A stretch of DNA of 64,000 bases from Treponema sp. (GTDB lineage: Bacteria; Spirochaetota; Spirochaetia; Treponematales; Treponemataceae), in assembly GCA_017525605.1 (NCBI GenBank), contig JAFXSM010000042.1:1-64000 (forward strand), given 5' to 3'. Below are positions 27,050 through 35,496 of this stretch, one piece after another (position 1 is the stretch's first letter; every line of letters starts with the position of its first letter). The notes beneath the pieces were generated by a model, which saw nothing but the letters and a program-made list of their open reading frames with translations, did no database searches and was not told the DNA's origin. Made by a program: the position numbers and the translations under genes.

Positions 27050-28801
27050 ATGATTACAAAAATTAAAAAAAACTTCCGCAAGAACGGATTCTCAAATAGA
27101 TTGAAATCAATTTTGGCAAAATCGATATCCCTCCTGTTCCTTTCGACATTCGCGGCACATTCCGCAAACGCGCAGGTTCCCGACGGCGCCGACTTCTGGA
27201 GCGACTACCCGAACGGAGAGCTTGCGGACTTTCTCGTGTCCAAGATGAGTGACGACGAGCTTTTGGCGCAGATTCTGATGTTCGGCTGGGCGGGAGAGGA
27301 ACCGAGCGCGCTCTTGAACAGGTGGATTTCGGAGAGGGGGCTTGGAAGCGTAAAAGTTTTCGGCTGGAACACGGACAACACGGACAACGTAGCGAAGTCC
27401 GTTGACGAAGTGCAGACACGCGCACAAAAACGAAAGCTCAAGATTCCGCTTTTCGTCGCGACCGACCAGGAAGGCGGCTGGATAAGGCACGTCAAAGGCG
27501 ATACCTCCGAGACTCCCGGCAACATGGCGATTGGCGCAACGGAACTTCCGCACGACGCGTATATGTCATCGTTCTACATTTCAAGGGAAATCAACGCGCT
27601 CGGAATCAACATGAATTTTGCGCCGACTGTCGATGTCTACACGAACATTCACTCGTCCGTAATCGGCTCGCGCTCTTTCAGCGAAAATCCCGATTACGTC
27701 GGAAAACTCGGCTGCGAATACATGAAAGGCTCGATTGCGGCAGGCGTAATCCCGACCGCAAAGCATTACCCCGGGCACGGCGACACCTCGCTCGACTCTC
27801 ACGGAAAGCTCCCTGAAATCAACGCAGATTACGAAACGCTTTTGGAGAGGGAACTCATTCCGTTCAAATATCTCATAAAAGAAAAAATCCCTGCGATTAT
27901 GAGCGGACACCTGAGTTTCCCGAAAATAATGCCGAACGGAGAGCCAGCTTCGCTTTCGAAGAAATTCCTCACAGACATTCTCAGAAACGAACTGCATTAC
28001 GAAGGGCTGATTATCACGGACGACATGATGATGAACGGCGCGACAATGTATGCAGGCTCGCTTTCGTCCGCAGTCACAATGGCAATCGAAGCCGGGAACG
28101 ACATAATCTTGAGTTCCACGACGGCGGAATTGAACGAGCAGCTCTGGACGAAAAACATCAACAAGATGAAGTCAAGCAAGGAATTCAAGGAAACAGTGAA
28201 AACTGCCGCGCGAAGGGTAATCCTTGAAAAACTCGCATATTTCAAGTCGGGTAACGCCGCCCCGCTCCACCCGGATCTCAAGACCGTGCACGAAAGAGTT
28301 CCTGACAAAGACGGAGAGAAATTCTTCCTGTCGCAGGCGTGCCGTGCTGTCACCGCATACAAAAAAGGCGATTTTCCGTACAAAAGGCAGGACGGCGAAA
28401 AGATTCTCCTTGCAGGTCAGATGGAATTCGATTCATTTTTTGAGGAAGCGAAGAAACGCTACGGAGAATGCGCCCACTTCAAATTCAATTACGAGCTCGG
28501 CCCGATTCAGACTGACTGGATGGGAAATCAGATAGAACGGCTCGCGCTCAATTACGACACGATAATTTTCTGCGTGGCAAACGAACGAAGCTCGGAAATC
28601 GCGCTCAGGCTCAAAAAGCTCAAGGGCAAGAAAGTCATCATCCTTTCAGTTCTGACTCCAGTTCCAGTTTTGGATTTTGATTGGGCGGACACGATTCTCT
28701 GCGGCTACAGTTTCTCAAAATATTCGTTCAAGGCACTTTTCGGCGCGCTGAACGGAGAATTCGAGCCGAAGGGAACGCTTCCGATTACTCCGAAAAAATG
28801 A
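27050..28801 (+). CDS. Secreted GH3 beta-N-acetylhexosaminidase-like enzyme
   Basis: A protein of about 583 residues with a signal peptide ending near AAHSANA and a GH3 catalytic barrel. The NagZ-type signature KHYPGHGDTSLDSHGKLPEI (about 240-260) includes the Asp-His dyad that serves as acid/base in this branch, and TDDMMMNGA holds the nucleophile Asp. Typical substrates are beta-linked N-acetylglucosamine in muropeptides or chitooligosaccharides. A C-terminal alpha/beta domain (about 430-583) follows. Most NagZ are cytoplasmic; export here suggests action on envelope or external glycans. The ATG at 27050 lacks a clear ribosome site. The gene ends 3 bases before the convergent GNAT gene. Confidence 0.9.
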   Translation: MITKIKKNFRKNGFSNRLKSILAKSISLLFLSTFAAHSANAQVPDGADFWSDYPNGELADFLVSKMSDDELLAQILMFGWAGEEPSALLNRWISERGLGSVKVFGWNTDNTDNVAKSVDEVQTRAQKRKLKIPLFVATDQEGGWIRHVKGDTSETPGNMAIGATELPHDAYMSSFYISREINALGINMNFAPTVDVYTNIHSSVIGSRSFSENPDYVGKLGCEYMKGSIAAGVIPTAKHYPGHGDTSLDSHGKLPEINADYETLLERELIPFKYLIKEKIPAIMSGHLSFPKIMPNGEPASLSKKFLTDILRNELHYEGLIITDDMMMNGATMYAGSLSSAVTMAIEAGNDIILSSTTAELNEQLWTKNINKMKSSKEFKETVKTAARRVILEKLAYFKSGNAAPLHPDLKTVHERVPDKDGEKFFLSQACRAVTAYKKGDFPYKRQDGEKILLAGQMEFDSFFEEAKKRYGECAHFKFNYELGPIQTDWMGNQIERLALNYDTIIFCVANERSSEIALRLKKLKGKKVIILSVLTPVPVLDFDWADTILCGYSFSKYSFKALFGALNGEFEPKGTLPITPKK

Positions 28802-28804
28802 ATG

Positions 28805-29680
28805 TCAGTAATAGCTGATTTTGAATTTGCTGAATGCGGAAAAGCCGCAGCGTTTGTAAAGAGTGACTGCGGCAATGTTCTTCGGCTTCACGAAAAGGAC
28901 GATTTTCTTTCCGAGCGAGTTTTTTTCCGCCACGATTTTTTTTATGAGGAATTCCGCAAACCCCAGTTTCCTGTAAAGCGGAACAGTGAAAACTCCGCCA
29001 AGCTGCACGCAATGCTTTCCGGTCGCGTTGACAGCAGCCTTTGCGACGATTTTGCCTTCAAGGAAAACCGCGTAGACATTTTTTTCCGAAAGATTTTTTT
29101 TCAGGACGACTTTGCTCATAAGCGGATTGAATTCCTGGTCGAAAGACAAAACTTCTTCTTTTTCGTATGCCTCCTGAATCGGAACGAGCGCATCGAGGAG
29201 TTTTATCGAGCAGACAGCGGCATAGACGGATTTTTCAGTTGACGGATTGAATTTCAGCCCCGCACCTTTCGATTCTTTTTTGGGAAGATATTCCATCAGA
29301 TTGAACGTCTGGTTGATTTCAGGGATTTTCCTAGTAGCAAGGTAAATTGCGGAAAGAATCAGATTCGTCCCGACCTCCTCGCCAATCACGCTGAAAATAT
29401 TTTCGATATCCATGTTCGAAAAATAAATCCGCAAAACGACAAGATACTCATCGTAGAACTCAAGCGCATCAGGAATGCAGTGCAGAATCTGCCCGCCAGA
29501 CGAATACGAAAAGACAGCGCGAATCTCGCGCCTTTCACCCAAAATACAATAAACGGAAACTTCATGTCGGCAGATTCGTTCGAGAAGAGAAACACAACTT
29601 TTTTCATGTCTTAAGAGAAAATTCTCGACAAGAGCCAACTTCTTCTCATCAAAAACCTTCCCCAGAGAAACCACGAGCAT
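28805..29680 (-). CDS. GNAT-family N-acetyltransferase
   Basis: A protein of about 291 residues. The C-terminal 130 residues form a GNAT fold: QLGGVFTVPLYRKLGFAEFLI carries the acetyl-CoA pyrophosphate loop in a modified form (VPLYRKLG in place of RGKGYG), and NIAAVTLYKRCGF is the usual last motif. The N-terminal half has no recognised domain. I prefer the ATG at 29680, but no ribosome site is clear; an upstream TTG at 29719 would put the start inside a terminator hairpin. The substrate is unknown. Stop codons of this gene and the GH3 gene are 3 bases apart. Confidence 0.78.
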   Translation of the reverse strand: MLVVSLGKVFDEKKLALVENFLLRHEKSCVSLLERICRHEVSVYCILGERREIRAVFSYSSGGQILHCIPDALEFYDEYLVVLRIYFSNMDIENIFSVIGEEVGTNLILSAIYLATRKIPEINQTFNLMEYLPKKESKGAGLKFNPSTEKSVYAAVCSIKLLDALVPIQEAYEKEEVLSFDQEFNPLMSKVVLKKNLSEKNVYAVFLEGKIVAKAAVNATGKHCVQLGGVFTVPLYRKLGFAEFLIKKIVAEKNSLGKKIVLFVKPKNIAAVTLYKRCGFSAFSKFKISYY

Positions 29681-29705
29681 ACATAGATTATCGGATTCAC
29701 AAACG

Positions 29706-29756
29706 AAGAATTGAAACAAGCAAAGGCGGATTTTCGTATCGCTTGTTTCAATTCTT
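29706..29756 (-). terminator. Long perfect hairpin, terminator of the UPF0210 gene
   Basis: AAGAATTGAAACAAGC (29706-29721) pairs perfectly with 29741-29756 across a 19-base loop, immediately after the UPF0210 stop. The GAAACAAGC/GCTTGTTTC arm is shared with structured elements B and C, so it may be a remnant of that family. Confidence 0.7.
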
Positions 29757-29762
29757 TATAAC

Positions 29763-31124
29763 TTAGTTTCTAAATGAATGTATCGGTGCTGGGATTCTTC
29801 CGCCACGGTTTATGAAGTCGGCGCATCCGAAGCTGCTTACCGGCATGACAGGGCAGCCGCCGAGCAAGCCACCGAACTCGACCCATTCTCCGGCCTTTTT
29901 TCCAGGAGATGGAATCAGGCGGACGGCGGTCGTCTTGTTGTTCACCATGCCGATTGCGAATTCGTCTGCCATGATTCCTGAAATCGTCGTTGCAGGTGTG
30001 TCGCCAGGAATCGCAATCATGTCGAGTCCGACTGAGCATACCGTTGTCATCGCCTCAAGTTTTTCCAGGCAGATTGACCCCTGCTTGACGGCGTTTATCA
30101 TTCCCTCATCTTCCGAAACCGGGATGAAAGCACCAGAAAGTCCGCCGACGTTAGTTGAAGCCATCACTCCGCCCTTCTTCACCATGTCGGTGAGCATTGC
30201 GAGAGCGGCTGTCGTTCCCGGCGCACCAGCTCCGTCAAGACCGATTTCTTCGAGGATTCGCGCGACTGAATCTCCGACAGAAGGAGTCGGTGCAAGCGAC
30301 AAATCGAGAATGCCGAAATCTACACCGAGACGGCGGGCCGCTTCAGTTCCGACGAGCTGTCCGAGTCTTGTAATCTTGAAAGACATCTTTTTGATTCCTT
30401 CCGCAAGTTCGTTAATCGGGCGGCCTTTGTATTCGCGAGCAGCTGCAAGGATTACGCCAGGGCCAGAGACACCGACGTTGATTACGGAATCAGCTTCGCC
30501 AGGTCCGTGAAATGCACCTGCCATGAACGGATTGTCTTCCGGCGCGTTGCAGAACACTACGAGCTTTGCGCAGCCGTTCACAGGAAGGGAAGCCGATGCG
30601 ATTGCAGTTTTCGATACGATTTCGCCCATGAGCTTTACAGCGTCCATGTTGATTCCCGATTTTGTCGAGCCGACATTCACGGAAGAGCATACAAATTCAG
30701 TTGTGGAAAGCGCTTCCGGTATCGAATCAATCAGGATTCGGTCGGCAGGCGTTATTCCTTTCTGGACAAGGGCGGAAAAACCACCGATGAAATTCACGCC
30801 GAGTTCCTTTGCGCACTTGTCGAGCGTCCTGCAATACGGAACGTAGGACTTTTCACCGCTCGAACCGGCAACGAGCGCAATCGGGGTCACGGAAATGCGC
30901 TTGTTGATAATCGGCACGCCGAGCTCTTTTTCGATTTCCTGACCAACGCGCACGAGATTTCCCGCCTTCCGCATGATTTTGTCGTAAATCTTCTGGTTCG
31001 CCTTTTTGTAATCTGAATCGGCGCAATCCAAAAGCGAAATTCCCATCGTCACGCATCTGACGTCGAGATTGTGGCGAAGGAACATATTCACAGTTTCTTC
31101 TATTTCATTCGGTGAAAAAATCAT
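29763..31124 (-). CDS. UPF0210/DUF711 family protein
   Basis: A 453-residue protein of the PFL (DUF711/UPF0210) family, whose members are about 450 residues and distantly related to pyruvate formate-lyase folds without the glycyl radical. Family hallmarks visible are [63 protein letters not shown] and [20 protein letters not shown]. The biochemical role is not established; in other bacteria it is co-encoded with an ACT-domain protein, which is not seen here. GAGGT precedes ATG 31124; a longer start would add 30 residues absent from the family. Confidence 0.93.
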   Translation of the reverse strand: MIFSPNEIEETVNMFLRHNLDVRCVTMGISLLDCADSDYKKANQKIYDKIMRKAGNLVRVGQEIEKELGVPIINKRISVTPIALVAGSSGEKSYVPYCRTLDKCAKELGVNFIGGFSALVQKGITPADRILIDSIPEALSTTEFVCSSVNVGSTKSGINMDAVKLMGEIVSKTAIASASLPVNGCAKLVVFCNAPEDNPFMAGAFHGPGEADSVINVGVSGPGVILAAAREYKGRPINELAEGIKKMSFKITRLGQLVGTEAARRLGVDFGILDLSLAPTPSVGDSVARILEEIGLDGAGAPGTTAALAMLTDMVKKGGVMASTNVGGLSGAFIPVSEDEGMINAVKQGSICLEKLEAMTTVCSVGLDMIAIPGDTPATTISGIMADEFAIGMVNNKTTAVRLIPSPGKKAGEWVEFGGLLGGCPVMPVSSFGCADFINRGGRIPAPIHSFRN

Positions 31125-31263
31125 ATCTACCTCTTTTATTGATTGATAGTCCAATAATACGTCGGAATCTTTCATTTTTCTATCGGGCTTTATCCTTGAC
31201 TGTAAAAAACCCACAGATTATTATTTCAACTACTTATTCTTCAATTCTAAAAAGGAGCTAAAA

Positions 31264-31476
31264 ATGGCTAGTCTTACCCTCAAAAAAAATACAGTCAATT
31301 CACAGAATAAATTCGATTCTCTTCCGGTAATCGTTCAGTTCTTGCTTGGATTGCTGGCACTTATCGCAATCGCAGTAATCGGATTCACTGTTTTCTACAT
31401 CTTGGACTTCCTTCTTTTGGATTTTGACCCAATCGGAAGACTCGCATCAGCTATTTCAACAGCTCTGGAAAAATAA
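31264..31476 (+). CDS. Small single-pass membrane protein
   Basis: A 70-residue protein with AAGGAG 7 bases before ATG. It has one strong membrane segment (about 22-52, IVQFLLGLLALIAIAVIGFTV) that may be long enough for a re-entrant hairpin. The N-terminus is basic and the C-terminus short. No family is recognised. It is transcribed divergently from the UPF0210 gene and followed closely by a good terminator, so it is a one-gene transcript. Confidence 0.75.
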   Translation: MASLTLKKNTVNSQNKFDSLPVIVQFLLGLLALIAIAVIGFTVFYILDFLLLDFDPIGRLASAISTALEK

Positions 31477-31501
31477 ATCGATTTTGATATCGGACTGAAC
31501 G

Positions 31502-31545
31502 AAAAGCCCGGCGGTTTTCGAAAATGAAAATGCCGGGCTTTTTGT
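31502..31545. terminator. Bidirectional terminator
   Basis: AAAAGCCCGGC pairs with GCCGGGCTTTTT, between the small membrane protein gene and the convergent ABC gene. Confidence 0.9.
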
Positions 31546-31562
31546 TTTCAGTTTTTCAGTTT

Positions 31563-33128
31563 TTATTTTTCGATGATTTCGTACATCGGGTCGCAGTCGG
31601 GCTTCAGCTCAAGGATATGCTTCTCGCACGGAAGGACTTCGGAAGCGTCGTGCGTGACGTGCAGGAGCGTTGTCGTTCCGGTCTCCGCGACTTTCTCAAG
31701 CAAATCGAGGATTTTCTGCCTGTAGTTCTCGTCGAGTCCGTGGCAAGGCTCATCGAGAATCATTATTTTCGGGGATTTGACTGCGGCGCGGATTATGAGA
31801 ATCGCACGCTGCTCGCCATAGCTAAGATTTCCGAACGACTCATCTTTGCGTCCTTCAAAGCCCGCGAGCTTGAGCCATCTTCTTGCTGCGGCGACCTCAA
31901 CATCGGTGCGCTGCTCGTACAGCCCGATTGAGTCGCGGAAACCAGAGATGATTACGCCCTCAAGGTCTGTTCCGGCGACCATCCTGTACTCGACGTGAAG
32001 CCTGTAGCTGACGATTCCGAGGTTCTTCTTTATGTCCCAGATTGTCTCGCCGCTTCCGCGCTTGTTCCCGAAAAGCCACACATCGTTGCAGAAAACCTGA
32101 TGGTTGTCGCCCGTGATAAGTTCAAGCAGCGTCGTCTTTCCGCTTCCGTTCGGGCCGCGGATAAGCCAGTGCTCGTTCGGCATGACAGTCCAGTTGAAAT
32201 TGCGGAGGACTTTTTTGTCGCCCCAACCGACATTCACGCCGTTCATCTGAATCAGAGTCTGCTTTGAATCGACTTTTTCGTTCTGCAAAAAGCGGGTGGA
32301 CACTGCAATGTCGTCAAGCTCGCTCAGGAATGCGGATTTCTCGGACTCGCGGTTCTTCGATTTTTCTTCGTTGCGGCCTGCAAGAACTTTCTCGTAATCG
32401 GCTTTCGTTCCGCAGAAACTCACTTTTCCGCCAGAGAATTCGATCACGTTCGTTATGGTCTCAGGGATTTCAAAATAACGCTCCATCGACAGAATCACGC
32501 GCGTGGAGTCGCTCTGCTTTCCTGCGATTGTCTGGAAGAATTCTAGGAGAATCGAGCGGCTCTGGACGTCGAGACCGGCAAACGGGTCGCTCAGAATGAG
32601 AAGGCGTTTTTTTGAGAGCAGCGAACGTGCAAGAAGCGTCCGCCTGATTTCGCCTGTGGACATGAGTTTCAGTCCGCGGTCGAGGATTTTTTCGATTCCG
32701 CAAAGTTTTATCTCGGGGAATGCCTCAAGCTTCGACGCGATTGCAGGAAGAGGAACGTGCCTGTGCTTTGCGTCCGGGCCTCCGAGAACTTCGCAGATGA
32801 ATCTTCGGCCGGTGCGGCCTTCGTCGAGCCTGTCCATGTATTCAGTCTCGTCCAAGTCGCGCTCCTGCTCGATGAGTTTTGCGGCAACCTCAAGCGACAC
32901 TGTTTCGACGGAGCCTGAAAAATCATTTTCAAAAACGGAATCGCTGCCGTTCGGCACAATCCGCTTTTCGCCGGAAAGTGCCTTTATGAAATCGGCTTTT
33001 CCTCCGCCATTCGGACCAATCACGAGCCACGCTTCGTTTTCCTTCATCTCAAAGTCGAAATTCTCTATCAGAACGCGCTTTGAATCTTCAATTCGACAGT
33101 TTTTTATATTTATAGAATCGTTTGCCAT
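31563..33128 (-). CDS. Tandem ATP-binding ABC protein, ModF-like
   Basis: A 521-residue soluble protein with two ABC ATPase domains and no membrane segments, as in E. coli ModF. The second domain is canonical: Walker A GPNGSGKTT (about 322-330), signature LSYGEQRA and Walker B IMILDEPCHGLD. The first is degenerate. Its Walker A is GPNGGGKAD, lacking the Ser/Thr after Lys, and its Walker B reads LILSDPFAGLD with Ser for the magnesium Asp, while the signature STGEIRR is retained. One site is therefore probably non-hydrolytic. The role of ModF-like proteins is not well established. No modABC genes are nearby. The gene is divergent from a secreted hydrolase. Confidence 0.88.
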   Translation of the reverse strand: MANDSINIKNCRIEDSKRVLIENFDFEMKENEAWLVIGPNGGGKADFIKALSGEKRIVPNGSDSVFENDFSGSVETVSLEVAAKLIEQERDLDETEYMDRLDEGRTGRRFICEVLGGPDAKHRHVPLPAIASKLEAFPEIKLCGIEKILDRGLKLMSTGEIRRTLLARSLLSKKRLLILSDPFAGLDVQSRSILLEFFQTIAGKQSDSTRVILSMERYFEIPETITNVIEFSGGKVSFCGTKADYEKVLAGRNEEKSKNRESEKSAFLSELDDIAVSTRFLQNEKVDSKQTLIQMNGVNVGWGDKKVLRNFNWTVMPNEHWLIRGPNGSGKTTLLELITGDNHQVFCNDVWLFGNKRGSGETIWDIKKNLGIVSYRLHVEYRMVAGTDLEGVIISGFRDSIGLYEQRTDVEVAAARRWLKLAGFEGRKDESFGNLSYGEQRAILIIRAAVKSPKIMILDEPCHGLDENYRQKILDLLEKVAETGTTTLLHVTHDASEVLPCEKHILELKPDCDPMYEIIEK

Positions 33129-33173
33129 AGTTTTTCGATTATAGAACTTTGAAAAACGAAGTTCACTAAGTAA

Positions 33174-33192
33174 AGTTGTGGCAAGTTGTGGT
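33174..33192. promoter_or_regulatory. Direct repeat in the divergent promoter region
   Basis: TTGTGG occurs twice 10 bases apart, each preceded by AAG, between the divergent ABC and hydrolase genes. It could be a regulator site; no regulator is known. Confidence 0.3.
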
Positions 33193-33242
33193 AATATAAA
33201 AGCAAAAAAAATTCCAATAAAAAAAATTCCGACGAGGTAAAA

Positions 33243-34460
33243 ATGAAAAAGACAATTGCAGCACTGACCATGATTCTCTCATTTTCCGCATTTGCAGAAT
33301 CTGAATATGTAACGACGGAAATCACTTCAAAAGACCGTGCGATGCCGGTTTTCTTCGAATCGCTCAAGAACAAGATGGCGTTCTCGCTCGGCTGGAAGGA
33401 CGGCGCGAATCCGAAAAAATGGAAGAAGGCAGGACTTGAAAAGGCACGCGAGCTGATGATTCAGCAAAACGACACGACTCCGTTCAACATGAAAGTCCTC
33501 GAAGAAGAAAAGAGAGACGGATACGTCGCAAAGAAAATCGCATTCAACATTTCGGAAGAAAGCCGCGTCTCGGCATACCTTCTCGTCCCAGAAAACGCGA
33601 AATCAGCTCCTGCGGCGTTGATGCTCCATGCGCACGGCTCGGAATTCAGAATCGGCAAAGAGCAGATGGTTCGCCCGATAAACGCAATCGACTTCGAGGA
33701 TTTGCCGGACGACGCTACTGCAGAACAGACCGCGCTTTCAAAGAAACTGAACGTGGCTGTCTCTTGGGCAGGAAAATATTATGACGACGACGACCACGAA
33801 GCAGTTTTCCCGGGCGACGAGCTTGCAAAAAGAGGATATGTAGTTCTCGCATTCGACGCGCTCGGCTGGGGCGACCGCTCCGTCGAAGGATTCAAGACTG
33901 ACAGCCAGCAGGCACTCGCATCGAACCTTTTCAATCTCGGGACAAGCTTTGCTGGAATCATCGCGCAGGAAGACTGCAGGGCTGCGAAACTGCTCGCTTC
34001 GCTTCCTGAAGTTGACAAGAAAAAAGTCGCCGCAATCGGATTCAGCATGGGCGCGTTCAGGGCATGGCAGGTTGCCGCACTGAGCGACGACATCACGGCA
34101 GGAATCGCGCAGAGCTGGTTCGGAACGATGAAAGGATTGATGGTAATCGGCAACAACCAGCTGAAAGGACAGAGCGCGTTCGCAATGCTCCACCCGTACA
34201 TCGCCAGATACCTTGACTACCCGGACGTTGCGGGACTCGCGGCACCGAAGCCGATGCTCTTCTACAACGGAACGGAAGACCCGCTCTTCCCAATCGAATG
34301 CGTGAAAGAAGGATATGAGAAAATGCACAAAATCTGGAGCGCGAACAAGGCGGATTCAAAGCTCCACACGGAGATTGTAGAAGGAATGTCGCACGAATTC
34401 AGATACGACAGGCAGCAGAGCGCGTTCGACTGGCTCGACTCTCAATTCGGACGCAAATAG
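33243..34460 (+). CDS. Secreted alpha/beta hydrolase (acetyl-xylan-esterase-like)
   Basis: A 405-residue exported hydrolase. The signal peptide ends near SFSAFA. The fold shows the oxyanion strand ALMLHAHGSEF, the strand VVLAFDALGWGDRS, the nucleophile elbow GFSMGAF (Ser near 265), the acid in YNGTEDPLFP and the His in EGMSHEF. This order fits the Abhydrolase_7 group, which includes esterases acting on plant polysaccharide decorations. Removal of acetyl groups would fit the pectin theme, but the substrate is inferred. It has a GAGG ribosome site, and the next gene, a secreted repeat protein, begins 96 bases later. Confidence 0.85.
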   Translation: MKKTIAALTMILSFSAFAESEYVTTEITSKDRAMPVFFESLKNKMAFSLGWKDGANPKKWKKAGLEKARELMIQQNDTTPFNMKVLEEEKRDGYVAKKIAFNISEESRVSAYLLVPENAKSAPAALMLHAHGSEFRIGKEQMVRPINAIDFEDLPDDATAEQTALSKKLNVAVSWAGKYYDDDDHEAVFPGDELAKRGYVVLAFDALGWGDRSVEGFKTDSQQALASNLFNLGTSFAGIIAQEDCRAAKLLASLPEVDKKKVAAIGFSMGAFRAWQVAALSDDITAGIAQSWFGTMKGLMVIGNNQLKGQSAFAMLHPYIARYLDYPDVAGLAAPKPMLFYNGTEDPLFPIECVKEGYEKMHKIWSANKADSKLHTEIVEGMSHEFRYDRQQSAFDWLDSQFGRK

Positions 34461-34555
34461 GCTTTTGAAATAGACCTTTAAGGAATTCAGCGTCTTCGCA
34501 AATAATGCCGATAATCACAAAGGTATTTCATGTAAATTATCTTGGAGGAAAATAA

Positions 34556-35470
34556 ATGAAAAGAACAATATTGGCACTTTCTGTTGTTGCACTGACAGCA
34601 AGCATCTATGCGTTCGATTCCGAAAAATCAATCAAGCTGAACGGAACAGTCGGTTCATACACAAAAACAGAATATTCAGTAACACAAAAATTCGGCGACT
34701 ACTACCGCTCACCAAAAGCAAAGTTCACACACAACTACGCTTCGAACGGAAAGGAGACTGACGCAACGGAGCTCACAAGCAGGGACACAGTTGTGGACAC
34801 AGTTTCATACGCATACACGTCGGCCGGAAAAGTCGCATCGAAAATCTGCACTGACGCGGACGGAAAAGTTCAGTGGAAATACACTTACGCATACGATGCG
34901 TCAGGAAACATGATTGACGAGTCGGCATTCAACGCGAGCGACATACTCACGGAAAGAACAATCTGGAAATACACGGGAAAACAGATTGAGGAATCTTACT
35001 ACAATTCGGACGGCGCGCTTCTCGGAAAGATAATCACGAAGAACGACGATTCTGGAAGGACTTCGGAAGTCGCAGATTACGACGAGAACGGAAAACTCCG
35101 CGTGAAGAAAGTACACACATACAACGATGCGGGAAAACTTTCGGAAATCGCATATCTTGACGTTACGGAAACTCAGGTCAAACGTGTCGTATACAGGTTC
35201 GATTCTTCATATTCGATTACAGAAAAGCAGACTTACAACAGGGAGAACAAGCTCGTGCTCCGCGAAATCTACAAATATGATTCGACAGGCAACGTGACAA
35301 AGGCGACGACTTATGCAGTGGCAGAAAAGTTCGGAACGACAGTCAACGAGCTTATCGCAATCAACGAATATGCTTACAAATACGGCGCAGGCTCCGGCAC
35401 ACTCAAGACTGTTGCTGACAATGCGGCAACACCTTCCGGTGCATCAGCAGAAACAACTGATGCAAAATAG
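34556..35470 (+). CDS. Secreted protein with YD/RHS-like repeats
   Basis: A 304-residue exported protein (signal MKRTILALSVVALTASIYAF) with a strong GGAGG site. Residues about 75-250 contain roughly eight repeats of 20-25 residues of the type YDASGNMIDESAFN, WKYTG, DDSGRTSEVADYDENGKL, resembling the beta-strand repeats of YD/RHS proteins in short form. Such repeats usually make an extended or curled beta sheet. There is no toxin or partner domain. It may be structural or carbohydrate-binding; the function is unknown. It lies 26 bases before the acidic LysM protein gene and is probably co-transcribed with it. Confidence 0.75.
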   Translation: MKRTILALSVVALTASIYAFDSEKSIKLNGTVGSYTKTEYSVTQKFGDYYRSPKAKFTHNYASNGKETDATELTSRDTVVDTVSYAYTSAGKVASKICTDADGKVQWKYTYAYDASGNMIDESAFNASDILTERTIWKYTGKQIEESYYNSDGALLGKIITKNDDSGRTSEVADYDENGKLRVKKVHTYNDAGKLSEIAYLDVTETQVKRVVYRFDSSYSITEKQTYNRENKLVLREIYKYDSTGNVTKATTYAVAEKFGTTVNELIAINEYAYKYGAGSGTLKTVADNAATPSGASAETTDAK

Positions 35471-35496
35471 CTGATTTTTCGGGAAGAGGCACATTG

